55,324 nt of DNA from an uncultured Verrucomicrobiota bacterium (GTDB lineage: Bacteria; Verrucomicrobiota; Verrucomicrobiia; Opitutales; Opitutaceae). Both the position numbers and the translations under genes were made by a program. Location: contig CAJCBL010000082.1 of assembly GCA_903960515.1 (NCBI GenBank), positions 1 through 55,324 on the forward strand, read 5' to 3'. Each line of letters starts with the position of its first letter. The stretch's first letter is position 1. This document shows positions 1-8,866 of this stretch, one piece after another. The notes below the pieces were generated by a model. That model was not told the DNA's origin, did not search any database, and worked only from the letters and a program-made list of their open reading frames with translations.

Positions 1-10
1 AGGCATCCCC

Positions 11-682
11 TTGAAAGACGCGAAAGCACGCATCATTGAGTACGTTCGCAAGCGCTTTTGCGAATTTGAGTCAGATGGTTTCTCCATCTTCGCTCGTCTC
101 CCAAGCGGGAATACTGCGCGGTATGTGTGCGGCTTTATGGCGCTTCCAGATGCTCAGAAAGATTTGATTCGCGACGCCATCGCCATGCGTTCAGCTCAAT
201 GGTGGGGGTATCCTTATGACTATCGTTCAGCTGAGCCATGCGTGAAGGCTTTTGATGAGTTTACCCGGATGACTCCATTCCCATGGGATGTCGTGCGGCA
301 TGGCGAAAAGCGTGCGCCCGTGGCGCAAATCCGAAAAGCAGCAAAGCTGATGTTTGGACAGTTGTTTGGCTGTTCTCCCGTAAAGAGCCTTGAACCAGGC
401 GACTGGTTTTATAGTGGCGCCATTACGGCGACTCCAGTGGTTGTACGAATACGGTATTCCACACGGATGACGCCGTTGTCGTATGGCATGCGCATCAATG
501 AAGTCGGTGACTATTACAGTTTCACGTTAGAGAATCTGTTTGGGATGGGACTTGGTGATTGGGATAACATTATGCTTGGCGAAGAAGATCAAGCTTGCGC
601 CCTTTTGCGTGACACGATTTTGACCGGAGTGAGCGAGTGTCTTGAAATCTCGCGAATTGTCGGGAAAAATCACATTACCTAA
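11..682 (+). CDS. Hypothetical protein, possibly 5'-truncated
   Basis: The open frame begins with TTG at position 11, has no stop codon between it and the window edge, and so may start outside the window. As drawn it gives 223 residues, rich in aromatics (for example QWWGYPYDYR near residue 60 and GDWFYSGAITATP near residue 130). It has no obvious signal peptide or membrane segment. I recognise no family. The stop TAA at 680-682 lies just upstream of an intergenic element (701-756) that recurs after two of the next genes. Base composition is visibly less GC-rich than the rest of the window, which fits an accessory island. The reading frame is convincing because of its length in AT-richer DNA, but the function is unknown. 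Confidence 0.6.
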   Translation: MKDAKARIIEYVRKRFCEFESDGFSIFARLPSGNTARYVCGFMALPDAQKDLIRDAIAMRSAQWWGYPYDYRSAEPCVKAFDEFTRMTPFPWDVVRHGEKRAPVAQIRKAAKLMFGQLFGCSPVKSLEPGDWFYSGAITATPVVVRIRYSTRMTPLSYGMRINEVGDYYSFTLENLFGMGLGDWDNIMLGEEDQACALLRDTILTGVSECLEISRIVGKNHIT

Positions 683-700
683 CCAGTCACTACACAGAAC

Positions 701-756
701 GCCGGGAAGCGAATCCATTCCATCCCCTGGGGCCGCCCCCCGCCATCTCTAACCTT
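701..756. repeat. Intergenic cassette-like element, copy 1
   Basis: A spacer of about 56 bp opens with GCCGGGAAGCGAATCCATTCC and closes with CTAACCTT directly before an ATG. The same opening (CCGGGAA, GAATC, TTCC) and the same closing motif recur at 1289-1350 and 2526-2580. The GGAA/TTCC pair can form a small hairpin. Confidence 0.55.
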
Positions 757-774
757 ATGCCGCCAACTGCAACC

Positions 775-1263
775 ATGAAGCACACAAGTACACTCGCCAA
801 ATGCGCCATCATCTCATGCCTGATCGTGCTCGCACCTACATACCTTCCAGCACAGGGCTTGATCATATCCTCCAATATCGCAGTCGCGAACCCACCGAAA
901 CACATCACAAAATCACAGCCGAAAGCTGCGGATTTCAATGCGATATTTAGGGGATTTCTGGAAACAGAATATGTCGATGTAGGAAAAGAAACCATCGCCC
1001 CCGAGTTGATTGAACTATTAAAAAAGGAGACGTCAAATGGCTTGTACGGTCGCCTAAAGATCAAAGAATCAAAAGCCGAAGGAGCAATAAGGGTTACCGC
1101 CTTGACCATTGACAAAGAACAGATCGTGGCCATATCGGCCCGAGTCATCTACCAGCATTCCTTCAAAAAGACCCTATTGTCGGAATACATACATATTGTG
1201 TTTTCATCGAATGGATCCTTTAAAGAGGTCCGCAAAGGCCAAAGTACCAAACAGGAAATGTGA
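775..1263 (+). CDS. Exported hypothetical protein
   Basis: The product is 162 residues long from the ATG at 775. An in-frame ATG at 757 would add six residues ahead of the lysine, so 775 gives the better signal peptide. Residues 1-27 form a typical Sec signal: a basic start (MKHT), then a hydrophobic run through IISCLIVLAP, with likely cleavage near LPAQ. The mature part has no recognised domain and no Cys pairs. It is probably periplasmic or secreted. It lies between two copies of the intergenic repeat and shares the lower GC content of its neighbours. No function can be assigned. Confidence 0.6.
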   Translation: MKHTSTLAKCAIISCLIVLAPTYLPAQGLIISSNIAVANPPKHITKSQPKAADFNAIFRGFLETEYVDVGKETIAPELIELLKKETSNGLYGRLKIKESKAEGAIRVTALTIDKEQIVAISARVIYQHSFKKTLLSEYIHIVFSSNGSFKEVRKGQSTKQEM

Positions 1264-1288
1264 AGGCCCGCCAGCGACCAGAGCGAGC

Positions 1289-1350
1289 GCCGGGAAAGAA
1301 TCGCTTCCTTCGGAATTCTCTGGTGCCCGGCGTCCCTCATCCGTAAACTT
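1289..1350. repeat. Intergenic cassette-like element, copy 2
   Basis: This 62 bp copy opens with GCCGGGAAAGAATCGCTTCC and closes with CCGTAAACTT. The outer arms CGCCGGG (from 1288) and CCCGGCG (near 1326) are inverted repeats, so this copy could fold into a longer hairpin than the others. It sits between an exported protein and a lipoprotein gene on the same strand. Confidence 0.5.
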
Positions 1351-1361
1351 TGGGCAAATAT

Positions 1362-1937
1362 ATGCGTCGGCTATTCATCATATCGGTTATCGCTCTAGTC
1401 GGCTGTACAACAAGGCCGGCGGCGTCTGCTGCGTATCAGGTGCGCGGTAAGCCAGTCTTCACGATTACGTCCTGCGAATCGCACCAGGGAGATCCGCGAG
1501 AAGAGAACGGGCACTTCTTTTGCATCGAAGAACGGGTACCAAATTCAGCAAGTCCGTGTGTCACCGGCTATGAAATAAGAAAGGGAGTGTTAACAGACGT
1601 TGTCGGCGGTGGGACTGATGGCTCCGAAAAGCTCTTGGGCCGACTACGAACTATCGGTTTTGCTCCTTTCGATTTCTACAGTGAGGTAAGAGCGATCAAT
1701 CTACGCGAGTCCCAGAAAGCAGATACTCAAGGGGAGCGATTTGTGCCACCGATGGTGTTAGATGGAGGTTACTACGAGATCACTTACGATTTCGACGGCG
1801 TACATTTTCATATTCAAGGACATGAGCCGGGCTACGACATCGATTTCTATGCCCAGTACAGTCCGAAGATCGCTAAGCTTAAGGCATTGCTTGATCTATT
1901 CTCGGAGTACTATGGCCGAGGGAAGCTCAGAATATGA
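1362..1937 (+). CDS. Predicted lipoprotein of unknown function
   Basis: From the ATG at 1362 the protein has 191 residues. MRRLFIISVIALVGC is a lipoprotein signal with the lipobox LVGC, and Cys15 is the likely acylation site, which predicts membrane anchoring. A TTG at 1350 is possible but would only add MGKY. The mature part contains two or three further cysteines (residues about 35-60) and a C-terminal stretch of alternating Tyr, Asp and His (near residues 125-150). No family is recognised. It belongs to the same run of small co-oriented genes as its neighbours and is the third gene of the island. Confidence 0.65.
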   Translation: MRRLFIISVIALVGCTTRPAASAAYQVRGKPVFTITSCESHQGDPREENGHFFCIEERVPNSASPCVTGYEIRKGVLTDVVGGGTDGSEKLLGRLRTIGFAPFDFYSEVRAINLRESQKADTQGERFVPPMVLDGGYYEITYDFDGVHFHIQGHEPGYDIDFYAQYSPKIAKLKALLDLFSEYYGRGKLRI

Positions 1938-2042
1938 TAACGAGGGCCAACCAGACATCACATCCAAAGACTCTGTGATGCCCGGTTTCCAATCACTGCC
2001 AACCGCCCGGCGTGGCACACCTGAATCTTTCGCCAAATTATC
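1938..2042. other. Spacer with a weak match to the cassette element
   Basis: This 105 bp spacer contains GCCCGGTTTCCAATCACTGCC at about 1980-2000, which aligns loosely with the opening of the 701, 1289 and 2526 elements. It lacks the CTAACCTT closing motif. It may be a decayed copy, but I cannot be sure. Confidence 0.2.
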
Positions 2043-2537
2043 ATGCATGTCCGCGTTCCAGACGAGCTCAAAGCTGCGTTTGCAAGAGAGATCCGCCGAA
2101 ATCGTTTGAGTTCATCGTTTCGGCTGTATGTTCCCATCGTCCTAATCTTCTTCGTCGTCGGATACCTCGGTCTCGCATGGAAAGGACATCCGATAATATA
2201 TATCCTCTCGAAGATCCTAGGCGACAGTGTTCCCGAAAGCCGACTCCTTCTATACATTACCGTGTCCACTGCGACCATTTCTGCTCTCGGCGCGTTATTG
2301 TTCCTACGGCATTTGGTGACAAAGGAACTATTTGAGGATTTCCCCTACTGCGCGCGCTGTGATGCGCTCGACTACGACGAGATCGGAATATGTTCCTGTT
2401 GTAGGTCTCCACTTATTGGGAGGCATTCCTTCTTTTACCTTGAATTTGAAGATGAGCGGAAGACTATTGAATCATTCGGATTGAAAGAAATAGAAAAAAT
2501 GCCCGACCCAGTCTCTAAAGAAAACTCCGGGAAGTGA
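2043..2537 (+). CDS. Membrane protein with C-terminal zinc-ribbon-like motif
   Basis: The protein has 164 residues. Two hydrophobic segments (residues about 29-46, YVPIVLIFFVVGYLGLAW, and about 68-91) predict two membrane passes. A cytoplasmic-looking tail follows, with paired cysteines CARC and CSCC (residues about 103-120) spaced like a small zinc ribbon. The N-terminal MHVRVPDELKAAF is amphipathic and basic. The family is not recognised. The stop at 2535-2537 overlaps copy 3 of the intergenic element. Zinc binding is inferred only from cysteine spacing. Confidence 0.6.
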   Translation: MHVRVPDELKAAFAREIRRNRLSSSFRLYVPIVLIFFVVGYLGLAWKGHPIIYILSKILGDSVPESRLLLYITVSTATISALGALLFLRHLVTKELFEDFPYCARCDALDYDEIGICSCCRSPLIGRHSFFYLEFEDERKTIESFGLKEIEKMPDPVSKENSGK

Positions 2538-2580
2538 ATCCCTTCCCTCGACAGAGTCCGAGCGCGACGTCCCTAACCTT
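2526..2580. repeat. Intergenic cassette-like element, copy 3
   Basis: This 55 bp copy opens with TCCGGGAAGTGAATCCCTTCC and ends with CCCTAACCTT. It overlaps the last codons and stop of the preceding gene, so its 5' end is also coding. Confidence 0.55.
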
Positions 2581-2610
2581 CAATGTCCGCGAGACTTTGC
2601 TCTATGCTTT

Positions 2611-2865
2611 ATGCCACTTGAGATTCCCAAACAAGATACCGAAGAGATCGTCCACTCCCTGAAGAGATACTTCGCTGCAGAGTTGGACCAAGAACTCAGC
2701 GACCTGCAAGCAAAACTGCTCCTGGACTATATACTTAAGGAGATCGCCCCTTTCGCCTATAACCAGGGAGTGAAGCATGCGGAAGAGTATTTCCGCGCCC
2801 GGGTGGAGGATTTGCCGGCGACCGTATTTGAGGAGGGAATGACATATTGGCGGAAAAAGAAATGA
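2611..2865 (+). CDS. DUF2164 family protein
   Basis: This 84-residue cytoplasmic protein matches my recollection of the DUF2164 pattern: an N-terminal helix, then the acidic core YFAAELDQELSDLQAKLLLD, then the conserved IAPFAYNQGVKHAEEYF (residues about 48-64), and a charged C-terminus. The usual family length is about 80 residues. Biochemical function is unknown. The start ATG at 2611 has no clear ribosome binding site. An upstream ATG at 2583 is in a frame that stops after 12 codons. It follows the last copy of the cassette-like element. Confidence 0.8.
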   Translation: MPLEIPKQDTEEIVHSLKRYFAAELDQELSDLQAKLLLDYILKEIAPFAYNQGVKHAEEYFRARVEDLPATVFEEGMTYWRKKK

Positions 2866-2913
2866 AAGCCCCCGCAAAGATCAATCAGCAAGAAGTCCAC
2901 TTGCTTTTGTGCC

Positions 2914-3198
2914 ATGGATGGGGACACGCTTGTTCTAAATATCCTCGGAACCCCCAGCGCAGGAAAGGATGCTATAGGAAAGCCGAAAGGGGCTCAGCTC
3001 AGAGTGAGCGTAACGGCCGCCCCGGTGGCTGGCAGAGCGACCGAGCATATGGTTCGATTTCTCGCCGAAGAGTTCGGCGTGGAAACCAATGCCATCGCGG
3101 TAGAATTTGGCCGTTTCAACATAAACAAGCAGTTGCGCATCACGGCACCAAAGCGGCTGCCTCCCGTTGTGGCCAAGGCTCTAGTGAAGAGCGGATGA
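2914..3198 (+). CDS. DUF167 (YggU-like) family protein
   Basis: The protein has 94 residues, normal for the family. It shows the DUF167 landmarks: LRVSVTAAPVAGRATEHM (residues about 29-46, family signature near VxAPPVxGKAN), then LAEEFGV and a final KQLRI strand. These are small cytosolic alpha/beta proteins of unknown role, commonly found beside unrelated genes. The start ATG at 2914 is the only good one. It lies 48 bp after the DUF2164 gene and may be co-transcribed with it. Confidence 0.85.
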   Translation: MDGDTLVLNILGTPSAGKDAIGKPKGAQLRVSVTAAPVAGRATEHMVRFLAEEFGVETNAIAVEFGRFNINKQLRITAPKRLPPVVAKALVKSG

Positions 3199-3626
3199 CT
3201 CCATACAGTCGACCCAGTCCGGACACGAGGCCCGACCCTACAAACGGATTGAAGCGGCACGGCTCAGGCGTGGGGCCATGGTAGTTGAGCCCGGAAACGG
3301 AAGTTCAGACTGGTCACAGAGGTAGAGGAGAGGCGGGAGGAGATCACAGAGAAGCGCTTGGAGAAGCGAACCCGGACACCGAGGCACTTTCCCAAATGAT
3401 GAGCGTTTCGGTCGGCGGGCGTTCAGCGTTCTGCGTTCAGCCTTCGCCCTTGTGCTCTCATGCCCTAGCTCTGTGTTCTCTGTGTCCAACTGCTCTGTTT
3501 AGTTTGAGGGATTCGGCGCACAGGCGGGCGCTGGCCGGAGACAGTTCCAACTCCTGTTTCGCAAGGACATACAAAGGAGGTCGCCTTCGGGGTTGCGCGG
3601 GGGGCGGGTTGGGGCTCTCGTGCGGC
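3199..3626. other. Intergenic region with CACAGAG-type direct and inverted repeats
   Basis: No convincing gene is present. Between about 3310 and 3500 the motif CACAGAG occurs twice on the plus strand (GGTCACAGAGG, GATCACAGAGAA) and twice on the minus strand (within CTCTGTGTTCTCTGTGTCC), so the block could pair with itself. A strong Shine-Dalgarno-like AAAGGAGGT lies at 3573-3581, but the nearest in-frame start for the downstream methyltransferase is TTG 3609 or GTG 3627, farther away than usual. Confidence 0.4.
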
Positions 3627-4691
3627 GTGCGTTCATTCACCCGCAGTTCCGACGACCAGATCCCGCCTCCCTCGCCCCGCCCTGCTGCCCAGGCCCCGCG
3701 CCCCGCTGCTCAGGCTCCTCGATACTCCGCCCACGCTGACCCGCGCCCCGCCGCGCCGGCTGGCCCGCGCGAGTCGTATCGCAGCCAACCCCGCGATTTC
3801 AACCGCGACCAGCCCCGGGAGTTCACACGCGAGCAACCCCGCGATTTCACCCGCGAGCAGCCCCGCGATGCGGCTCCCCGACCTGCACAACCGCGCGTAT
3901 CGTCCGAAGAGCGACTCCGCGAAATCCCGGTATGCGGGCTCACCGCAGTGAAGTCGCTGTTCGAGACCCGGCCGACCGCGATCAAGCGCCTGTTCTTTGA
4001 TCTGGCTACGGGGCGGCGGGTGGGCGGTATCAGCGGCTATCTGGCAGGCCAGCGGAAGATCTACCGCCAGGTGCTGCCGGAGGAACTGGAGAAGATCGCC
4101 GGCACCGTGCACCATGGCGGCATTGTCGCCATCATCGACCAGCCAGCGCTGAGGACTCCGGCGGCCGAGGATCTCTCGCGCTGGGCTAAGGCGGGCAAGC
4201 CGGTGGTGCTGCTGGACCGTATCGGCAACGCGCACAACCTGGGCGCCATCGTGCGCACTCTGGCCTTTTTCGGTATCGAAAACCTTGTGGTGGCGGCGGG
4301 CGAGAGCGCGGCGCGCCCGGGGGAATCGAGCTACCGGGTGGCCGAGGGCGGCATGGAGCATGTGCAGGTGTGGGTGGCGGCCGATTTCGCCGGGCTGTGC
4401 ATGGAGTTGCGTGCTGCGGGTTTCGCCGTGGTGGGCACAGCGGTGCGCGGGCCGGAGCTGCGAGCCCTGCGCCGCGACGAGTTTCTCCCCAAACCCACCG
4501 GTAAGGATCCCGTGGGCACAGTGAAGCGGCCGATCGCGCTGGTGCTGGGCAACGAGGAGGCCGGACTGGCCCCCGACGTGGCGCAGGCCTGCGAACGGCT
4601 GGTACGTATCCCGGGCGCGGGCAAGGTGGAGTCGCTCAACGTATCCGCCGCTACAGCCGTGCTGGTGGCGGCGTTGATGGTGGGCAACTGA
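3627..4691 (+). CDS. TrmH/SpoU family rRNA or tRNA 2'-O-methyltransferase (YfiF-like)
   Basis: This SPOUT enzyme transfers a methyl group from SAM to a ribose 2'-OH in rRNA or tRNA. An N-terminal substrate-binding domain (from IPVCGLTAVKSLF, residues about 95-165) contains HHGGIVAII. The SPOUT fold follows with its three motifs: RIGNAHNLGAIVRT (near residue 195), LVLGNEEAGL (near 305) and GKVESLNVSAATAVL (near 335). The layout resembles E. coli YfiF more than RlmB. Residues about 10-85 are a low-complexity Pro/Arg/Asp linker with octapeptide repeats of the type QPRDFTRE. The GTG start at 3627 is provisional, and TTG 3609 is an alternative. The stop TGA coincides with the end of a repeat element. 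The exact RNA target is not known. Confidence 0.85.
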   Translation: MRSFTRSSDDQIPPPSPRPAAQAPRPAAQAPRYSAHADPRPAAPAGPRESYRSQPRDFNRDQPREFTREQPRDFTREQPRDAAPRPAQPRVSSEERLREIPVCGLTAVKSLFETRPTAIKRLFFDLATGRRVGGISGYLAGQRKIYRQVLPEELEKIAGTVHHGGIVAIIDQPALRTPAAEDLSRWAKAGKPVVLLDRIGNAHNLGAIVRTLAFFGIENLVVAAGESAARPGESSYRVAEGGMEHVQVWVAADFAGLCMELRAAGFAVVGTAVRGPELRALRRDEFLPKPTGKDPVGTVKRPIALVLGNEEAGLAPDVAQACERLVRIPGAGKVESLNVSAATAVLVAALMVGN

Positions 4692-4826
4692 GCCGAAGCG
4701 CTTCGCTCACACCGCTTTGCGCTCGGGCAGTGGCCGCTCCCCCGGTGTCCGCCGTAGGAGCGTGCTTGCACGCGATCTGCGCCGAGAATCGCGTGCAAGC
4801 ACGCTCCTACCAAATCGGCGGGCGGG
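4689..4826 (+). repeat. Mobile-like repeat family, copy 1 (diverged ends), with 57-bp REP hairpin
   Basis: It starts at the methyltransferase stop (TGAGCC) and carries the internal blocks CACCGCTTTGCGCTC, GTGTCCGCC and a 57-bp hairpin at 4754-4810. The hairpin arms begin GTAGGAGCGTGCTTGCACG and pair over 23 bp around an 11-nt loop. The hairpin is nearly identical to 10843-10899 and similar to 49639-49695. The outer right end is poorly conserved here. Confidence 0.7.
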
Positions 4827-4844
4827 ACTGAGCGGGGTGACCGA

Positions 4845-4873
4845 ATAGGACCTATCCGACCGATAGGTCCTAT
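4845..4873. repeat. Perfect 12-bp inverted repeat (ATAGGACCTATC)
   Basis: ATAGGACCTATC and GATAGGTCCTAT are separated by 5 nt. The repeat lies between two genes that converge, and no T-run follows on either strand. Confidence 0.6.
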
Positions 4874-4896
4874 GGCGCGCCAAACAAGCCAGTGAG

Positions 4897-4916
4897 GCCG
4901 AGCTGGAGCTCGGCGC
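4897..4916. repeat. Palindrome GCCGAGCTGGAGCTCGGC
   Basis: This copy of a palindrome family is also present at 11413-11430 and 11477-11494, with a related form inside the 15-bp array at 8341-8505. It is intergenic. Confidence 0.6.
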
Positions 4917-4954
4917 GCCCAGGGGCCGCCGGCTCGCCGGGGCCGCTTTGGGCA

Positions 4955-4988
4955 AAGAAAAACGCCGGGCCTTGGCAGGCCCGGCGTT
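4955..4988 (-). terminator. Rho-independent terminator of rng
   Basis: Read on the minus strand, a perfect 12-bp stem (AACGCCGGGCCT with its complement, 4-nt loop) is followed by TTTTTCTTT. It lies about 125 bp past the rng stop, with another 9-bp hairpin (5018-5040) in between. Confidence 0.85.
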
Positions 4989-5112
4989 GAAGGATGGTGA
5001 CGTTGCCGGAGGGCACCGGCCCGGACATGAGGTCCGGGCCCTGCCCCGCTCAGCGAGCGAATCGGCCCGGACGCAGGGGTTCGCCCCCGCAATCCCACCG
5101 AATCGTGACCGC

Positions 5113-6852
<1,740 letters not shown>

Positions 6853-6947
6853 TGGGTGCGGTGTCCTGTCTGTTGACGGGGTTCCACTGGCGGGCAGGCG
6901 CTGTGCGACTGGCCGATCCGGGGCGCGGGGATCCGAGGGTGTGGGAG

Positions 6948-8270
6948 TTAATAATCCCTTCGGAACCGGTAAACGCTCTGGACCAGGCCTTGCAGCAGGC
7001 AACAGCTTAGCACAAAGGAACCACCGTAGCTGAGGAAGGGAAGCGGCAGGCCGGTGATAGGCATCAATCCGATGGTCATACCGATGTTAACGAATACATG
7101 CATCGCCACGATCACCGATACCCCGAGAGCGAGGTAGGTGCCGAAGCGATCGCGAGCCAGGCCCGCGATACGCACGCCGTTCATCAGCACTACACCGAAA
7201 AGGCCAATCACCGTCAGGCTTCCCAGAAAGCCTTTCTCCTCCGCCAGCACGGAGAATATGAAGTCGTTGTGGGCTACCGTGGGAGGCAGGTAGCCGAGTT
7301 GGGCCTGAGTGCCCTCTGTCCAGCCTTTACCCGTCAGACCGCCGGAGCCGACCGAAATCAAGGATTGGCGTAGATTCCAACCTATGTTTTTGGGGTCGAT
7401 ACGTTCGGGGTCGACGGTGGCCAGAATACGATTGCGCTGGTAATCGTGAAGCATGGGCAACCAGGAATGAGGCTCGTAACTGCCGCGGTCGCGGATGAAG
7501 GAGAGGTTATTCTCCGTCATGTAGTTGTAGTAGCGCATCATGTCGACGGTCACCACCCCGCCCAAAAGTGCGAAAAGCACGATGGCGGCGAGGAAGAAGC
7601 GACGCGGCAATTGCGCGACATACAGCAAAGAAACAACCATTGGGGGGATCACGAGCGCCGTTCCTAGGTTCGGCTGGAGCAGAATCAAGATCATGGGCAG
7701 GGCCACAGCAAGGGCCAATTTCCCCAGCACGAGGAAGGAGGGGGTGACCGAGCCGATCTTGTTGCGCGCCAAGATGCTGGCACAGGTCAACAGGGTGGCC
7801 AACTTCGCCAACTCCGAGGGCTGGAACGACACGGGGCCAAAATCGATCCAGCGCTGCGCCCCGTAGCGTTCGCTGCCGATACCCGGCACCAACACCGCGA
7901 CAAGCAGGATCATCGACGCCACATAGACCCAGTGGGCGAATTTCAGCCAGATCTGGTAGTCGAGCATGGCGACCGCAGTATAGAGGATCCCGCCGGCGAG
8001 CATCCAGCCCACCTGGACCTTCCACTGAGTCAGACCGGTGGCCAGTTGCGCACTATAGATGAAGAAGAGTCCTATGGTGGAGAGCGCGAGCAGGCAAAGC
8101 GGGCTCACCCAGTCCCAGTTCTGGCGGGTGGCAAACTTGAGGAAGGACAACAGGCCTGGTCGCAGCGCTTCTTTCACCGATAAGGGCCCATCCCACGCGA
8201 AACCCTCGCGCACTGCAACGCCGCCGTGGCCGGCGGGAGCGAATTTCCGCAGGCGCTGGGGCGTAATCAT
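6948..8270 (-). CDS. rodA: Rod shape-determining protein RodA (SEDS glycosyltransferase)
   Basis: RodA polymerises lipid II into glycan strands for the elongasome, working with a class B PBP in the inner membrane. From the ATG at 8270 the protein has 440 residues, somewhat longer than typical (about 370) because of a 50-residue N-terminal tail before the first membrane segment ([19 protein letters not shown]). SEDS landmarks include [32 protein letters not shown], then the FQPSE loop, [29 protein letters not shown] and the C-terminal [13 protein letters not shown]. The start is uncertain: the frame runs open through a 15-bp tandem array upstream, and a GTG about 90 bp further in would shorten the tail. 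No mreBCD or PBP2 gene is within view upstream. Confidence 0.93.
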   Translation of the reverse strand: MITPQRLRKFAPAGHGGVAVREGFAWDGPLSVKEALRPGLLSFLKFATRQNWDWVSPLCLLALSTIGLFFIYSAQLATGLTQWKVQVGWMLAGGILYTAVAMLDYQIWLKFAHWVYVASMILLVAVLVPGIGSERYGAQRWIDFGPVSFQPSELAKLATLLTCASILARNKIGSVTPSFLVLGKLALAVALPMILILLQPNLGTALVIPPMVVSLLYVAQLPRRFFLAAIVLFALLGGVVTVDMMRYYNYMTENNLSFIRDRGSYEPHSWLPMLHDYQRNRILATVDPERIDPKNIGWNLRQSLISVGSGGLTGKGWTEGTQAQLGYLPPTVAHNDFIFSVLAEEKGFLGSLTVIGLFGVVLMNGVRIAGLARDRFGTYLALGVSVIVAMHVFVNIGMTIGLMPITGLPLPFLSYGGSFVLSCCLLQGLVQSVYRFRRDY

Positions 8271-8340
8271 CCAGTCCGCGGCAAACAGCCTCCACCGCAA
8301 AACGGGTATTGCCCGAGCAGGGGAAGAAACAGCGGCTGTT

Positions 8341-8505
8341 TCCTCCCGGCGCAGGTCCTCCCGGCGCTGGAGCTCGCGGCGCGGGTCCTCCCGGCGCTGG
8401 TCCTCCCGGCGCGAGTCCTCCCGGCGCAGGTCCTCGCGGCGCTGGAGCTCGCGGCGCGGGTCCTCGCGGCGCTGGAGCTCGCGGCGCGGGTCCTCGCGGC
8501 GCAGG
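8341..8505. repeat. 15-bp tandem array, 11 units
   Basis: Eleven consecutive 15-bp units of the form TCCTCSCGGCGCNGG or AGCTCGCGGCGCGGG run without gaps. Because 15 is a multiple of three, every frame stays open: on the minus strand it reads RRED/PRREL repeats fused to the rodA frame, and on the plus strand it reads collagen-like GAGPPGAG. The last unit flows into the arm of a REP-type repeat (GCAGGAGCGTGCTTG). Confidence 0.85.
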
Positions 8506-8630
8506 AGCGTGCTTGTGCGCGATTCAGAGCGCAGATCGCAGGCAAGCACTCCCCAACAACACCCTACAACAGCGGAGTTCGCGCACCGTCCGAGCGCGAA
8601 GCGGTGCGATTTCATGGTTACGGCCGAGGC
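8502..8630 (-). repeat. Mobile-like repeat family, copy 2 (inverted)
   Basis: It is in reverse orientation relative to copies at 10784 and 49576. It contains the REP arm AGGAGCGTGCTTG, a diverged second arm, the block complementary to CACCGCTTCGCGCTCGG and the end CATGGTTACGGCCGAGGC. It directly abuts copy 3. Confidence 0.65.
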
Positions 8631-8780
8631 ATGATCATTCAGTCGAGAGCCCACAGCCGAGCGTCGAGGTCCTGATCACCAAGCAAGTCCTCAGAGTCAC
8701 GCCCGCGTCTGAGCCGATCACAGGTGGTTCGGCTCTCGCCGCTCGGCTCGGGTCTGCATTGTCACGGCCGAGGCGGCGCC
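8631..8780. repeat. Mobile-like repeat family, copy 3 (type B core)
   Basis: It begins ATGATCATTCAGTCGAGAGCC and ends TGCATTGTCACGGCCGAGGC. Its core differs from the REP-hairpin type but matches 32141-32294 along most of its length (CGAGGTCCTGATC, CCGATCACAGGTGGTT, GGCTCTCGCC). Confidence 0.7.
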
Positions 8781-8866
8781 GGGGCGCGAGGCGAGGCGGG
8801 CAGAACAGACGGAGAGCCATGGCGGCGCTCGCCGTATCCCGGCCATGGGGTCAGGTGGCGCCGTAG

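Noticed and set aside
701-2580. Classical integron attC sites
   Set aside because: ACCTAAC occurs at one stop, but no GTTRRRY partner follows in any spacer and no integrase is visible, so only a cassette-like arrangement is reported.
8309-8866. Collagen-like GAGPPGAG frame on the plus strand
   Set aside because: The repeat pattern comes from the 15-bp tandem array and continues into repeat elements, and no signal, domain or ribosome site supports a gene.
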